Source of the DNA: CAVYOE01 sp963770155
GTDB lineage: Bacteria; Actinomycetota; Thermoleophilia; Solirubrobacterales; 70-9
Length of the DNA stretch: 64,000 bases
Reading direction: 5' to 3'
Assembly: GCA_963770155.1 (NCBI GenBank)
Contig: CAVYOE010000001.1
Span: 1,054,001 to 1,118,000 of the forward strand
Shown here: positions 1 through 8,838 of the stretch, piece by piece
Position numbering within the stretch: the first letter of the stretch is position 1
Layout: every line of letters begins with the position of its first letter
Translations under genes and position numbers: made by a program
Notes under the pieces: generated by a model
Databases searched by the model: none
Seen by the model: the letters and a program-made list of their open reading frames with translations, nothing else
Told to the model about the DNA's origin: nothing

Positions 1-236
1 ACAAGGCCGCGGTCGAGCATCAGCGCCTCGACCACGTCCCTCGCCTTGCTCGGGTCCCCGAGCAGGCGATGAACGCGCGCCCGCTGCCCGCGCCCGCGCC
101 CGGGCTCCACCAGGGCCATCTGGCCAGGACGCACCTTGCGCCCGCCGCCGAGCGGCAGTTGACCGGCACGCCCGAACAGCGGCTCGGCCACCAGAAAGCG
201 GCCTCGCTTGGCCACAACCGCCACCAGCGGATCCAT
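1..236 (-). CDS. rnr: Ribonuclease R / RNB-family exoribonuclease, N-terminal fragment
   Basis: Only the first 78 codons are present; the gene leaves the window at the left edge. The start is the ATG at 236, four bases after the S41 peptidase stop, so the two genes are probably co-transcribed. The visible protein begins with a short hydrophobic-basic strand (VAVVAKRGRF, residues 5-14), continues through a Gly/Arg-rich segment, and carries LGDPSKARDVVEALMLDRG at residues 59-77. This resembles the N-terminal region of actinobacterial RNase R-like enzymes, which degrade RNA 3' to 5'. The catalytic RNB domain lies outside the window, so the call rests on N-terminal resemblance only. Confidence 0.6.
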   Translation of the reverse strand, partial: MDPLVAVVAKRGRFLVAEPLFGRAGQLPLGGGRKVRPGQMALVEPGRGRGQRARVHRLLGDPSKARDVVEALMLDRGL

Positions 237-240
237 CCGC

Positions 241-1416
241 CTACCCGCCCAGCTCGCCGGCCAGGACTGCACGCGCGCGGCTGAGCGCCTCGTCGGCGTT
301 GGTCTCGGGCACGTCGGTGGCCTCGAATTCGGGCTCGACGCCCTTGCCCGCAAGCGATGTGCCGTCAGAGGTCAGGTATTCGCCTACGGTCAGGTCCAGG
401 CCGCCGCCGTCGTCGAGCGGGATCACCTGCTGGAAGACGCCCTTGCCGAACGAGGTTTCGCCGACCACCGTCGCCAGGTCGTTCTCGGCCAGGGCCGCAG
501 TCAGGATCTCGGCTGCCGAAGCGGTATCGCCATTGATCAGGACCACGGTCGGGCGCGCCGAGATCGCATCGCCGACCGCCTTGTAGACGGTGTCCTCTTG
601 GGCTCGTCCCGCGGTCGAGACGATCACGCCGTCCTCGACGAAGACGCTCGAGCTCAGCACCGCCTCGGTCAAGAGGCCGCCGCCGTTCGCTCGCAGGTCG
701 AGGATCAGGCCCTCGGCGCCCTTCTCATCGAGCTCGGTGATCTTCTCGCGCAGCTCCGCGTGGACGCCCGGCGTGAAACCGACCATCTGCACGTAGGCGA
801 CCGTCCGGCCCCCGGCTTTGACCAGGCGGCCGTCGACGACCGGCACGTCGAGGCGCTCTCGCCGCAGGGCGAGCTCGCGGGGTTCCGCTCCGTTCGAGAC
901 CACGGTCAGGGTGACCTCCGTTCCGGCCGGCCCTTTGATCCTGCCCGTCGCGAGCTCGGCGTCCTCGCCCACGATCGAGCGCCCGTTCACGTGGGTGATC
1001 ACGTCGGCCTCCTTGATCCCGGCTTTTTCGGCCGGTGAGTCTTCGAACACCATCGAGACGCGCAGCCCCTCCTTGCTCTCGTTCACGCCGAGCCCCACGC
1101 CTGAGAACGCGCCCTCGGTCGCCTCTTTGAACTGCTTGAACTGCTCCGGGTTGAAATAGTGGGAGAAGCGGTCCTTGTACTTCTTGCGCAGGGTGGCGAC
1201 CATGCCGCGCACGGACTCGTCCTCGAGCTCGCCGCTGTCGACGTCGCGCCAGTAGTTGTCTTCGATCTCCCTGAGAGCCTGCTCGGTGACGTCTCCGCGC
1301 GTGTCGGTGAACGTGTCGCGCACCCACGAGGGGAGCACGTCCGGGTGGCCGCCCAGCCACATGCCGGCCGCCAATGCGACGGCCGCAACGACGACAGCTG
1401 TCGCGCGGATGCTCAT
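241..1416 (-). CDS. ctpA: S41-family C-terminal processing peptidase (CtpA/CtpB type)
   Basis: A 391-residue exported serine protease. Residues 5-22 form one hydrophobic segment that is an uncleaved anchor or signal peptide. A PDZ domain follows at about 105-175 (FSGVGLGV start, AGIKEADVITHVNGRSI). The S41 catalytic core at about 205-335 has the nucleophile Ser300 in TASAAEI and the general-base Lys325 in SFGKG. The 25-residue spacing is typical of the family. Such enzymes trim or degrade exported proteins from the C-terminus. The gene lies 48 bases after ftsX and 4 bases before the RNase R start. The ftsE-ftsX-ctp order is the one seen in Bacillus, where the homologue is ctpB. The substrate here is unknown. 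The many secreted proteins with unusual C-termini nearby are possible but unproven targets. Confidence 0.9.
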   Translation of the reverse strand: MSIRATAVVVAAVALAAGMWLGGHPDVLPSWVRDTFTDTRGDVTEQALREIEDNYWRDVDSGELEDESVRGMVATLRKKYKDRFSHYFNPEQFKQFKEATEGAFSGVGLGVNESKEGLRVSMVFEDSPAEKAGIKEADVITHVNGRSIVGEDAELATGRIKGPAGTEVTLTVVSNGAEPRELALRRERLDVPVVDGRLVKAGGRTVAYVQMVGFTPGVHAELREKITELDEKGAEGLILDLRANGGGLLTEAVLSSSVFVEDGVIVSTAGRAQEDTVYKAVGDAISARPTVVLINGDTASAAEILTAALAENDLATVVGETSFGKGVFQQVIPLDDGGGLDLTVGEYLTSDGTSLAGKGVEPEFEATDVPETNADEALSRARAVLAGELGG

Positions 1417-1464
1417 CCGGGAAAGCTAGCCGCTGGGTTCAGGCGAGGCGCCGGCGCCGCGGAG

Positions 1465-2367
1465 TTAGACCTGGAGGAAGCGGCGCAGGGTGAGGCCGCT
1501 GCCGAGCGCCGAAACCGCCATCGCCGCGCCGAGCAGGACCGCCACCAGGGGCACGAACTCGATCGTGTCGCCGCCCTTGACCAGCCCAAAGCTGTCCGCG
1601 AGCGGGTCGATGATCGCCAGCTTGCCGGCGAGCATGACGCCGACTGCGATCAGGCCGCCGATGAAGCCCACCGCGAGGCCCTCGACCATGAACGGCCAGC
1701 GGATGAACCAGTTGGTGGCTCCGACGAGGCGCATGACCTCGACCTCGCGTCGCCTCGCGTAGATCGAGAGGCGGATCGTGTTCGCGATCAGGCCGAGCGA
1801 CGCGACCAGAAGCAGGCCCGCGATCACGATCAGGATGATCTTCACCGCCCCGGTGACCGACCTCACCGTGTCGGACTCCTCGCGCGAGTCGCGGACTTCC
1901 TCGATGATCGGGCTTATCGGCTGCGGCTCACCGCTCGAGTTCGGAGGAGTGAGCGCCGAGCGGATCGATTCGAGGTTGTCGGGATTGTCGGCCTTGATCT
2001 TGAACGAGGCCGGTAGCGGGTTGGAGTTGAGCTCGTCGGTGATGTCGGGGTCGTCGAGCCGGCCCTTGAGGATCTCGAGCGCCTTGTCCTTGTCGATGTA
2101 CTCGACCGACTGGACGTGCGAGATCGCGCCGATTCTCTTCTCCAGCTCGGAGGACTCCTCGGGAGTGGCGTCCGGGTAGAGATACGCCTGCAGCTCGAGC
2201 TGGTTGCGCACCTCCTGGTTCTTGCTCTGGGCCGCCTGGAGGACCGGCACCAGGACGCCAAGCAGGACGACGGTGACACTGATCGTCACGATCGCCGCGA
2301 TGCTGGGAGCGGCGCTGCGCCGCATCGCCCGGAAGCCCTCCTGAATGAAGAAGATGATCTTGCTCAT
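1465..2367 (-). CDS. ftsX: Cell-division ABC transporter permease-like protein FtsX
   Basis: A 300-residue protein with the FtsX topology. It has one N-terminal membrane segment (about 22-46), a large extracytoplasmic domain (about 50-175), and three C-terminal membrane segments including the conserved region VMRLVGATNWFIRWPF. FtsX pairs with the ATPase FtsE to link cell division to activation of peptidoglycan hydrolases outside the membrane. The ATG at 2367 overlaps the ftsE stop by 4 bases (ATGA), so translation is likely coupled. Length is normal for actinobacterial FtsX. Confidence 0.95.
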   Translation of the reverse strand: MSKIIFFIQEGFRAMRRSAAPSIAAIVTISVTVVLLGVLVPVLQAAQSKNQEVRNQLELQAYLYPDATPEESSELEKRIGAISHVQSVEYIDKDKALEILKGRLDDPDITDELNSNPLPASFKIKADNPDNLESIRSALTPPNSSGEPQPISPIIEEVRDSREESDTVRSVTGAVKIILIVIAGLLLVASLGLIANTIRLSIYARRREVEVMRLVGATNWFIRWPFMVEGLAVGFIGGLIAVGVMLAGKLAIIDPLADSFGLVKGGDTIEFVPLVAVLLGAAMAVSALGSGLTLRRFLQV

Positions 2368-3257
2368 CGGCGGCCGTCACCCGTAGGGAGCGGCTCATCA
2401 TGGCCGTTGGTCTGGCCCTCGTCGCCGATCCCGAGCTCTGCCCGGACCCGAACCGCGAACTCCTTGGTCGATTCGTCGTCCATGTACATGCCCGACGCCT
2501 CGTCTCGGACGATCCGGCCGGAGTCGAGCGCGATCACGCGGCGGCGCATCTTGTTGACGAGTTCATGGTCGTGGGTGACGACGACTACGGTCGTCCCGGT
2601 CTTGTTGATCCGGTAGAGCAGCTGCATGATCCCGACGGAGGTTGCCGGGTCGAGGTTTCCTGTCGGCTCGTCGGCCAGCAGCAGCGGCGGATGGTTGACG
2701 AAGGCGCGCGCGATCGCGAGGCGCTGTTGCTCTCCGCCGGAGAGCTCGTCCGGAAGGCTGTTGATCTTGTCGGCAAGTCCGACAAGGCGCAGTGCGTCGG
2801 GGACCTTGCGCTTGATCTCCGCGCGCGGCGCGCCGATCACCTGCAGCGCGTAGGCGACGTTGTCGTAGACGGTGCGACTCGGGAGCAGCTTGAAGTCCTG
2901 GAAGACGGTGCCGATGCGGCGACGTAGGTGCGGGATCTTGTCCTCTCCGAGCTTGGCGATGTCGCGGCCCGCGATCAGGACCTCACCCTCGGTGGGCTCC
3001 AGTTCCCGGATAAGGAGCTTGATCAGGGTCGACTTGCCGCATCCGGTGGGCCCGACCAGGAAGACGAACTCGCCTTTGTCGACCCGCAATGTCGCCCGCT
3101 CGAGTCCGACGTGACCGCCCGGGTAGATCTTGGTGGCGCTGCGCAGCTCGACGATCGGCGCCCCCGGCTTGCGGCTCGACGGATGCGCCGCGCGGCGCTC
3201 GCGCTCGGCCAGGACTCGCGCCTGGGTGGTGAGATTCGACGCTTTCGATCTACGCAT
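2364..3257 (-). CDS. ftsE: Cell-division ATP-binding protein FtsE
   Basis: An ABC ATPase partnering FtsX. Walker A is GPTGCGKST, the Q-loop is FQDFKLL, the signature is LSGGEQQRLAIARA, Walker B is LLLADEPTGNLD and the switch His is in VVTHDHEL. I chose the ATG at 3257 (297 residues) over an upstream TTG at 3314 because it starts in a short Arg/Lys-rich extension and has a GGAG about 13 bases upstream. Even so, the protein has about 35 residues before the ABC domain, longer than the usual 220-230 residue FtsE. It is the first gene of an ftsE-ftsX-ctp-rnr run and overlaps ftsX by 4 bases. The 175 bases upstream contain an AT-rich patch around 3365-3380 that probably holds the promoter. Confidence 0.93.
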   Translation of the reverse strand: MRRSKASNLTTQARVLAERERRAAHPSSRKPGAPIVELRSATKIYPGGHVGLERATLRVDKGEFVFLVGPTGCGKSTLIKLLIRELEPTEGEVLIAGRDIAKLGEDKIPHLRRRIGTVFQDFKLLPSRTVYDNVAYALQVIGAPRAEIKRKVPDALRLVGLADKINSLPDELSGGEQQRLAIARAFVNHPPLLLADEPTGNLDPATSVGIMQLLYRINKTGTTVVVVTHDHELVNKMRRRVIALDSGRIVRDEASGMYMDDESTKEFAVRVRAELGIGDEGQTNGHDEPLPTGDGRR

Positions 3258-3432
3258 GCCTGTGGCCTTTCTCCGGGGTCGGGCCGATTCCTGCGCCGCG
3301 TCCTCTACGCACAACCCCGTGCGTAACCCACGGCGCCCCTGTCGGCTACTGAGAATTCAGGTTAGCGAACGTTAATAAATACCGACCCGCGTCTTGCAGG
3401 CCGGCGCCCAGGCATCGGGCAACCGGGAGCCC

Positions 3433-4440
3433 TCAGCCGTGGACCGGCCGGTGGCGCACGACCGGCTTCAGCAGCAGTGCCTCGCGGGCGCGATCAGCGA
3501 TCCCGCTGGCCGTCAGGCGGAAGTGCTCCATGCACGCTTCGGCGGTGCCGGAGACGCCGAACTCGTTGCCGAGCCCGTGCGCGAACACCGGCACCGGATG
3601 CTGTTCGGCGGCCACCGTCCGGATCGCATCGGCGAGCCCGCCGACGACCCGGTGTTCCTCGGCGGTGACAGCGACGCCGGTCTTCGCCAGCGAGTCGAGA
3701 ACGCCCTCGGTGTCGAGCGGCTTGATCATCGCGACGTTGACCACCTCTGCCTCCACCCCGTCTTCGCGCTCGAGGATCTCGGCCGCCTCGAGACCGCGCC
3801 ACACCATGTGGCCGCAGACGAAAATCGAGATGTCCTTCCCGGGTCGCAGGACGTCAAGGCCCTTGCCGAGCGTCTCGGGGATGTCTTCGTAGACCATCGG
3901 CGTCGCGGGCCGGCCGAAGCGCAGGTACATCGGGCCCTCGCGCTCGTAGGACTCCATCGTCGCCCGGTACGCCTGGTTGTAGTCGGCGGGCACCACCACC
4001 TGCATCCGCGGCATCGCCCGCATCAGAGCGATGTCCTCGATCATCTGGTGGGAGGCGCCGTCCTCGCCGAGCGAGACCCCGCCGTGGCTGGCTCCGATCC
4101 GGATTCGAAGCGTCCGGTCGCCGGTCGCGTGCTTCTCGTTGTGGGCGATACCGAGCCGGACCTGGTCGTATGAACGGGCCGTGGCGAAGATCGCAAAGGT
4201 CGACGCGTACGGGACCTTGCCGGTGACGGCGAGGCCACATGCCATAGACATCATGTTCGCCTCGGCGGCACCGACGTTGAAGAAGCGGTCCGGAAACTTC
4301 TTGCCGAACTTCATCGACTGGGTCGAGACGGCGAGATCGGCGTCGAGCGCGACCACGTCGTCGTGCACTTCGCCCAGGTCGACGAGCGCATCGCCGTACG
4401 CCTGGCGTGTCGCGATTGGTTCCTTCTGGGCCTCAGCCAT
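3433..4440 (-). CDS. tkt: Transketolase, C-terminal subunit (pyrimidine-binding plus C-terminal domains)
   Basis: A 335-residue polypeptide for the second half of transketolase. It has the pyrimidine-binding domain (about 10-165, with FFNVGAAEANMMSMACGLA and HGGVSLGEDGASHQ) and the transketolase C-terminal domain (about 190-320). With the gene just upstream it forms a split transketolase that moves two-carbon units between sugar phosphates in the pentose phosphate pathway. Two nearby ATGs are possible. The one at 4440 has GGAG 7 bases upstream and is preferred over 4446, where the spacing is too short. It overlaps the N-terminal subunit gene by 8 bases. Split transketolases are known in many bacteria and archaea. 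Confidence 0.92.
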   Translation of the reverse strand: MAEAQKEPIATRQAYGDALVDLGEVHDDVVALDADLAVSTQSMKFGKKFPDRFFNVGAAEANMMSMACGLAVTGKVPYASTFAIFATARSYDQVRLGIAHNEKHATGDRTLRIRIGASHGGVSLGEDGASHQMIEDIALMRAMPRMQVVVPADYNQAYRATMESYEREGPMYLRFGRPATPMVYEDIPETLGKGLDVLRPGKDISIFVCGHMVWRGLEAAEILEREDGVEAEVVNVAMIKPLDTEGVLDSLAKTGVAVTAEEHRVVGGLADAIRTVAAEQHPVPVFAHGLGNEFGVSGTAEACMEHFRLTASGIADRAREALLLKPVVRHRPVHG

Positions 4441-5350
4441 CGTCATTCTCCAGCGCCGCGGTTTGCTGCTCCAGGGTCGCCTCGAGCTCCTGGAGCGCCT
4501 CTTCGGCCTGCTCCTGGCTCGGCGGCTTTCCGTGGAAGCCGAAGCGGCCCTCCATGAAGGAGACACCGCGACCCTTCTTGGTCTGGCAGACGATCGCCGC
4601 CGGCCGCTCGAGAGTGCGGCTGCGTTCCAGGGCCTCGACGATCGCCGCCATGTCGTGGCCGTCGATCTCGATCGAGTCCCACCCGAACGACTCGAACTTG
4701 GCCCGGACGTCGCCGATGTCCATGACCTCCTCGGTGGTGCCGTCGGTCTGGAGGTGGTTGTAGTCGACGATCGCGGTCAGGTTGGCGAGCTTGTAGTGGG
4801 CGGCGGTCGCCGCGCCCTCCCAGCTCTGGCCCTCCTGGATGTCCCCGTCGGACATGACGCAGAAGACGTGCGAGGTGTCGGCGAGGCCGTCGAGCCGCAG
4901 CGCCAGGCAGATCCCCACCGACATCGAAAGCCCCTGGCCCAGGGAGCCGGTCGAGACCTCGATCCCGGGGGTGCGATTCATGTCTGGGTGGCCCTGGAGG
5001 TGGGAGCCGATCTGGCGCAGGCCCATCAGGTCCTTGGTCGGGAAGTAGCCGTGCTCTGCCAGCGCCGCGTACTGGATCGGCGCCGCGTGCCCCTTGGAGA
5101 GGACAAAGCGGTCGCGCTCGGGCCACAGTGGGTTCTTGGGGTCGTGACGGAGGACCCGGTAATAGAGGGCGGTGACGATGTCGGCGGCCGACAGCGAGGA
5201 GTCGAGGTGGCCCGACTTCGCGACCGCCAGCATCCGTACACAGTGGGTGCGGAGCACCGTGGCATAGCGCTCGAGCTCGGGGATCGAGTGCGGTTGATCC
5301 GACGCCTCTCGGCGCGGCTCTGGGTCCGGAACTGGCTTCAGGTGGGCCAT
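4433..5350 (-). CDS. tkt: Transketolase, N-terminal subunit (thiamine diphosphate-binding)
   Basis: A 305-residue protein covering the thiamine-pyrophosphate-binding half of transketolase. It has the early GHLDSSLSAADI segment, the FVLSKGHAAP region and the cofactor motif GDIQEGQSWEG followed about 25 residues later by VDYN. I chose the ATG at 5350. A TTG at 5407 would add a Pro/Ala-rich extension with no clear ribosome-binding site. The stop overlaps the C-terminal subunit gene by 8 bases, which favours equal production of the two halves. The gene starts a two-gene unit; 166 bases separate it from the next minus-strand gene. Confidence 0.92.
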   Translation of the reverse strand: MAHLKPVPDPEPRREASDQPHSIPELERYATVLRTHCVRMLAVAKSGHLDSSLSAADIVTALYYRVLRHDPKNPLWPERDRFVLSKGHAAPIQYAALAEHGYFPTKDLMGLRQIGSHLQGHPDMNRTPGIEVSTGSLGQGLSMSVGICLALRLDGLADTSHVFCVMSDGDIQEGQSWEGAATAAHYKLANLTAIVDYNHLQTDGTTEEVMDIGDVRAKFESFGWDSIEIDGHDMAAIVEALERSRTLERPAAIVCQTKKGRGVSFMEGRFGFHGKPPSQEQAEEALQELEATLEQQTAALENDDG

Positions 5351-5516
5351 GATGCGCTCGGCTCGCGCTTGCGGTGCAGGTCCCGGCTCTGCGTCAGCCG
5401 GGCTCAACGTGCGACGAGGCTAGCAGCAGCGGAGCGAGCGATCAGCATCATTGCGGGCAACACTAGAAGCCGCCCCCGACGGAGCCGGGGACGGCTTCGA
5501 GCCCAAATTCCTCAGT

Positions 5517-6776
5517 TCAGCAGCCCTTTGCCTTCTTGCGCGCGGCCTTGAGCGCCTTCTTCGCCTTTGCGAGCGCGCGCTTGCCGGCCGGGGTCTTGGC
5601 CCGCTTCTTCGCCCTCGCGACTGCCGCCTGGGCCTTCTTCAGCCTCAGACAGGCTCCGCTCGGAGCGCCGGCCTTGGTCTGGCGGCTCTGCTCCTGCTTG
5701 TAGAGCGCCAGGACCGAGTCCCCGAAGTAGGGGCCGTCGATGATCGGCTGGTTGCCCGGCGCCTTGGTGCTCGTGACCGAGCCGACCGCGCCGCCGTTGG
5801 TGCCGCCGATCAGCCAGCCACCGCCGCTGGAGCCGGGCGTGAAGTCGCACGGCGCCTGCATGTTGGGCGGCCCGCTGGGACCGGTGCTGATCGAGCCCGT
5901 GTAGCTGCTGGCGCAGCCGAGCAGGGTGTTGCCCGTGTAGGGCGGCGAGGCCGGATAGCCGATCAGGCCCCACTGCTGCTCGCGGGGATAGTTGAAGCTG
6001 ATTCCGCGGGAGCCGATCAGCGCGCCGAGTGGGACATTCGCCGGACTGCGGAAGAGCGACAGGAAGGCAACGTCGAAGTTGAAGTTGCCGCTGTTCTGCC
6101 ATTCCGCGAAGGTGGCGTGGAACTGAGCCGGCCACTCGCCAAACGGGGCATTGCCGTTCTTGTAGCCCGGGATGAACACGAACTTGGTGCCCAGGCCGAG
6201 ATTGCTCTGGTGATCGACGATGCAGTGGCCGGCCGTGACGACCAGGCTCTGGTTGTCGGACTGGACCAGGGTTCCCGAGCACGAGCCGGTCTGGCCGCCC
6301 TTGAAGGTGACCATCAGCTTGCCATTGGTCGGGAACGGGGCGCTGGCCTCCGGCAGCTGCTGCACCTGGAAGCCTCCGCCGCTGCCGGCCGAGAGCTGCT
6401 GAGGCTTGCCGCCGGGCTCCGGAGCACCGGGCTCAGTGGGCTGCTCGGGGTCAACCGTGACCTCGCCACCCTCCGGCTCTGTCTCCTTGCTCGGCTCGGC
6501 CTGCTCCGGCGTCGGCAGTGGCACCGGATTGTTCTCGGCCTGCTTGATCCTTGCGGGTGTCCAGAAATCCTGTACTGCTGCCGCGTCCGTGGGAGACAGA
6601 CTGGGGCCGCGAATGATCTTGCCCGCTTCGCCGGCATCCAAGGAAGCCTTGTCCTCGCCACCCTGACCGCAGGCAGCGAGTGCGACCGAAGCAGCGAGAG
6701 TCAACGCCATGGCGATCGCGGCGGGGCGCCTGCTGTGGCGCCGCGGATCGGTTGAATCGGGTCGGGACTGGCTCAT
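5517..6776 (-). CDS. Trypsin-like (S1) serine peptidase lipoprotein with Lys/Ala-rich tail
   Basis: A 419-residue protein with a twin-Arg/Lys-free signal sequence ending in the lipobox VALAAC (Cys36), so it is probably a membrane-anchored lipoprotein. After Cys36 comes GQGGEDKASL, shared in form with two nearby lipoproteins. A segment FWTPARIKQAENNPVPLP (72-89) resembles the pro-region of actinobacterial trypsin-like peptidases. The S1 triad is His185 (TAGHC), Asp236 (NFDVAFL) and Ser318 (GSSGG). The last 44 residues start and end with Cys and are rich in Lys, Arg and Ala, like a histone H1 tail. Substrate unknown. The function is inferred from the intact triad. Confidence 0.85.
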   Translation of the reverse strand: MSQSRPDSTDPRRHSRRPAAIAMALTLAASVALAACGQGGEDKASLDAGEAGKIIRGPSLSPTDAAAVQDFWTPARIKQAENNPVPLPTPEQAEPSKETEPEGGEVTVDPEQPTEPGAPEPGGKPQQLSAGSGGGFQVQQLPEASAPFPTNGKLMVTFKGGQTGSCSGTLVQSDNQSLVVTAGHCIVDHQSNLGLGTKFVFIPGYKNGNAPFGEWPAQFHATFAEWQNSGNFNFDVAFLSLFRSPANVPLGALIGSRGISFNYPREQQWGLIGYPASPPYTGNTLLGCASSYTGSISTGPSGPPNMQAPCDFTPGSSGGGWLIGGTNGGAVGSVTSTKAPGNQPIIDGPYFGDSVLALYKQEQSRQTKAGAPSGACLRLKKAQAAVARAKKRAKTPAGKRALAKAKKALKAARKKAKGC

Positions 6777-6807
6777 GGACTACTTAACCCCCTCGCGCGT
6801 CATGCGC

Positions 6808-6837
6808 ATCGTGTCTCTCCAAGTTGAACGACGTCAA
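6808..6837 (-). promoter_or_regulatory. Possible sigma-70-like promoter of the S1 lipoprotease gene
   Basis: On the minus strand TTGACG (6837-6832) is followed after 18 bases by CACGAT (6813-6808), about 30 bases upstream of the ATG at 6776. The -35 box is good and the -10 box is weak (3 of 6 matches), so this is only a candidate. Confidence 0.3.
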
Positions 6838-6914
6838 GTACGGAACATCGAGTACGGCCTGATCCTTACAGAGATCGGCAGCGGCGCGGCCTCCGAAGGT
6901 GAGCTTGGTCACAC

Positions 6915-8615
6915 TCACTTCTTCTTCCGTTTCTTCTTCTTCTTCTTTTTCTTGGGCGCCCCGCCGCCGGCCGGCTTCTTCTTCTTGGCACCGCCGCCCG
7001 ACGGCTGTGCCGCCTGCTCGAAGTTGAGTGACAGTGCGATCCCTCCGACGGCGCCGTTGGCCCCATCGACGGCAATCCGGTAAACCGTGCCCGCAGTCAC
7101 CGGCACCGTCACCTGGCTCTGAGTGCCTCCGGAGTTGTCGTTGGCCCCGACCTGCGACAGGGCACCGACGTTGCCGCCGGTGTAGACCCCGAGCAGGGTG
7201 TCGAAGCTGCTGCCCGCAGTATTCAAGGTCACATTCCCGTCTCCGGGAGAAGCCCACTGGTACCAGACCGAAACGCCGCCCGGGTTCCCCGCATGGTTCG
7301 GCTCACCCGAGTCCTTCTTGGATCCCTGGTTGTAGTCGCCCACCTGGCTCAACCGTGCGCCGGCCAGCTTCTCGGCGCCGACGAATGAATCGTTGATCGG
7401 CGCACCGAGGTTGTCCTGGAGCAGGAACGCGCTGTTGGCGACGTTCCAGTGGCTGGCGAGATAGCCGGTCGGGGTGCCCGCACTGAAGTAGTCGTTCTCC
7501 CCGCAGTCGAGCAGGACCTCTGACGCGGGAGGACAGATCTGCCGCATCGGCGGGTTATTGGGCGTATCCGTGTAACACATGGTGTCCGACTCGTCGGTGC
7601 AGTGGAATCCGCCGCTCGAGTTCGGCGCGCCGGCGTTCGGGTCGCTTTGGGTGTCCTCCTGGACCCCGCCCATGTTGTGGACGAGCTCGTGGGCCTCGAC
7701 CGAGATCCCGCCCTCTTCGATTCCGCCCCAGCATTGCTCGTCGACGCGGGAGATCGCGCCCTTGACGGCGGTGCTGCCGTTGTTGAAGTTGTCTTGGCCG
7801 GGCTTGGCGTCGAGGCTGATCTGGCCGACACCGCAGACCACGTTCGCGTCCATCCAGACGAGGTAGCGGCGGTTGGACGCACTGAAGCCGGCGGTGCGCA
7901 TGGCGGAGACGGTGTTCGCGAAGTTGTCGTCGGCGGTCGCGGGAAGCTCGACGCTCTGAACGGTCACTTGGCACCCGGGGTTGCCGGAGTCGGTGACGAA
8001 GCGGAGCTTGCGCACCGCGCCACCCTTGGCGGCGCTCGCGTTGAAGACACCGCTTGCCTGGCCTGCCCATCGGATGATCGAAGACTTGAGCGTGTTGAGC
8101 CGGTCTGGCTGGCCCGCGAGGTGCGCGTAGACGGCCTGGACTCGGTTGCCGTCGGAGCCGCTGCCTACGCACGGGATCGTGTTGTCGGTAGCTGCCGCCG
8201 AGGGCGATTCGCCGTCGCCGGGCGGCGCGTTCTCGGCTGCCGGGGGCGGTGGAACTGCGTCGCGCTGCTTGAGCTCGGCAAGAGGAACATTCGTGCGTAC
8301 GTCCGGGAGCGCCTCGGGGGCCTCGTCGGGACCGTGCGAGCAGATCGGCTCGGCCGGGTCCTGGTTGGGCACGTTGACGACGAACATCCCCTCGCAGGGG
8401 CTGCCGTCCTCACCGCGCTCGAGCCCGGTGTAGATCAGCCCGTCCTTGGGAACGTTCTTCGGAACCGGGTCATTCTCGTCGGCGGTGGGCAGGCCTCCCG
8501 GCCCCTGACCGCCGAGCGAAGCCTTGTCGTCGTCCCGCCCGCAGGCAATCAGCAGCAGTGACGCGACCGCCATCGCGGCGCACATCATCAGCCTGATCCA
8601 ACGTCCGGAACTCAC
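6915..8615 (-). CDS. Metzincin-like metallopeptidase lipoprotein with PPC-type domain and poly-Lys tail
   Basis: A 566-residue predicted lipoprotein (lipobox LLIAC, Cys25) with GRDDDKASL just after the Cys. The central domain has EAHELVHNMGGVQ (zinc motif His309-Glu310-x-x-His313) and, about 35 residues on, HCTDESDTMCY, which resembles a metzincin Met-turn. The usual third ligand position holds Gln319, so His338 may be the third zinc ligand. A C-terminal beta domain (about 405-540, VSVWYQWASPGDGNVTLNT) looks like a bacterial pre-peptidase C-terminal domain. The protein ends in a Lys-only stretch broken by one Arg. The start is a GTG with AGGAG 11 bases upstream. Divergent from the PrsW gene. 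Peptidase activity is inferred from motifs only. Confidence 0.75.
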   Translation of the reverse strand: MSSGRWIRLMMCAAMAVASLLLIACGRDDDKASLGGQGPGGLPTADENDPVPKNVPKDGLIYTGLERGEDGSPCEGMFVVNVPNQDPAEPICSHGPDEAPEALPDVRTNVPLAELKQRDAVPPPPAAENAPPGDGESPSAAATDNTIPCVGSGSDGNRVQAVYAHLAGQPDRLNTLKSSIIRWAGQASGVFNASAAKGGAVRKLRFVTDSGNPGCQVTVQSVELPATADDNFANTVSAMRTAGFSASNRRYLVWMDANVVCGVGQISLDAKPGQDNFNNGSTAVKGAISRVDEQCWGGIEEGGISVEAHELVHNMGGVQEDTQSDPNAGAPNSSGGFHCTDESDTMCYTDTPNNPPMRQICPPASEVLLDCGENDYFSAGTPTGYLASHWNVANSAFLLQDNLGAPINDSFVGAEKLAGARLSQVGDYNQGSKKDSGEPNHAGNPGGVSVWYQWASPGDGNVTLNTAGSSFDTLLGVYTGGNVGALSQVGANDNSGGTQSQVTVPVTAGTVYRIAVDGANGAVGGIALSLNFEQAAQPSGGGAKKKKPAGGGAPKKKKKKKKRKKK

Positions 8616-8635
8616 CTGTACCCCATCTCCTTCGT

Positions 8636-8711
8636 AACCCCCAACTTATCCGAATTTCGGCGCTACTCGGTCAGCAATCGACACTCGGCCGTCATTTCTG
8701 AACCCCCAACT
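8636..8711. repeat. Spaced direct repeat in the divergent metallopeptidase/PrsW intergenic region
   Basis: The 11-base word AACCCCCAACT occurs at 8636-8646 and 8701-8711, start to start 65 bases apart (about six helical turns), each followed within 9 bases by TTATC. It sits in the 223-base region between two divergent genes. It could be a pair of regulator sites, but this is inferred from position and repetition only. Confidence 0.4.
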
Positions 8712-8838
8712 GGGCTTATCGACGACCATGCTGACAGAGATCTCGCCGCATGGCGCCGGTTGGCTGCCCGATCGAGTACCCCCTTCGGCGCCTCCGTGAC
8801 AAGCACCACGCCTGGGGCATAGAGTTGGGACTGAGGGA

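Noticed and set aside
3258..3432. Extra small gene between ftsE and transketolase
   Set aside because: No frame with a start, ribosome-binding site and sensible codon use. The stretch looks like leader plus promoter DNA with an AT-rich patch.
6915..6965. Poly-Lys ends as sequencing or assembly artefacts of purine runs
   Set aside because: The tails mix AAG, AAA and CGG codons, differ between genes, include Arg and Cys in an ordered way, and end in proper stop codons.
8616..8838. Small gene in the divergent region before prsW
   Set aside because: The open frame there lacks a ribosome-binding site and crosses the prsW start on the opposite strand. I see only repeats and likely promoters.
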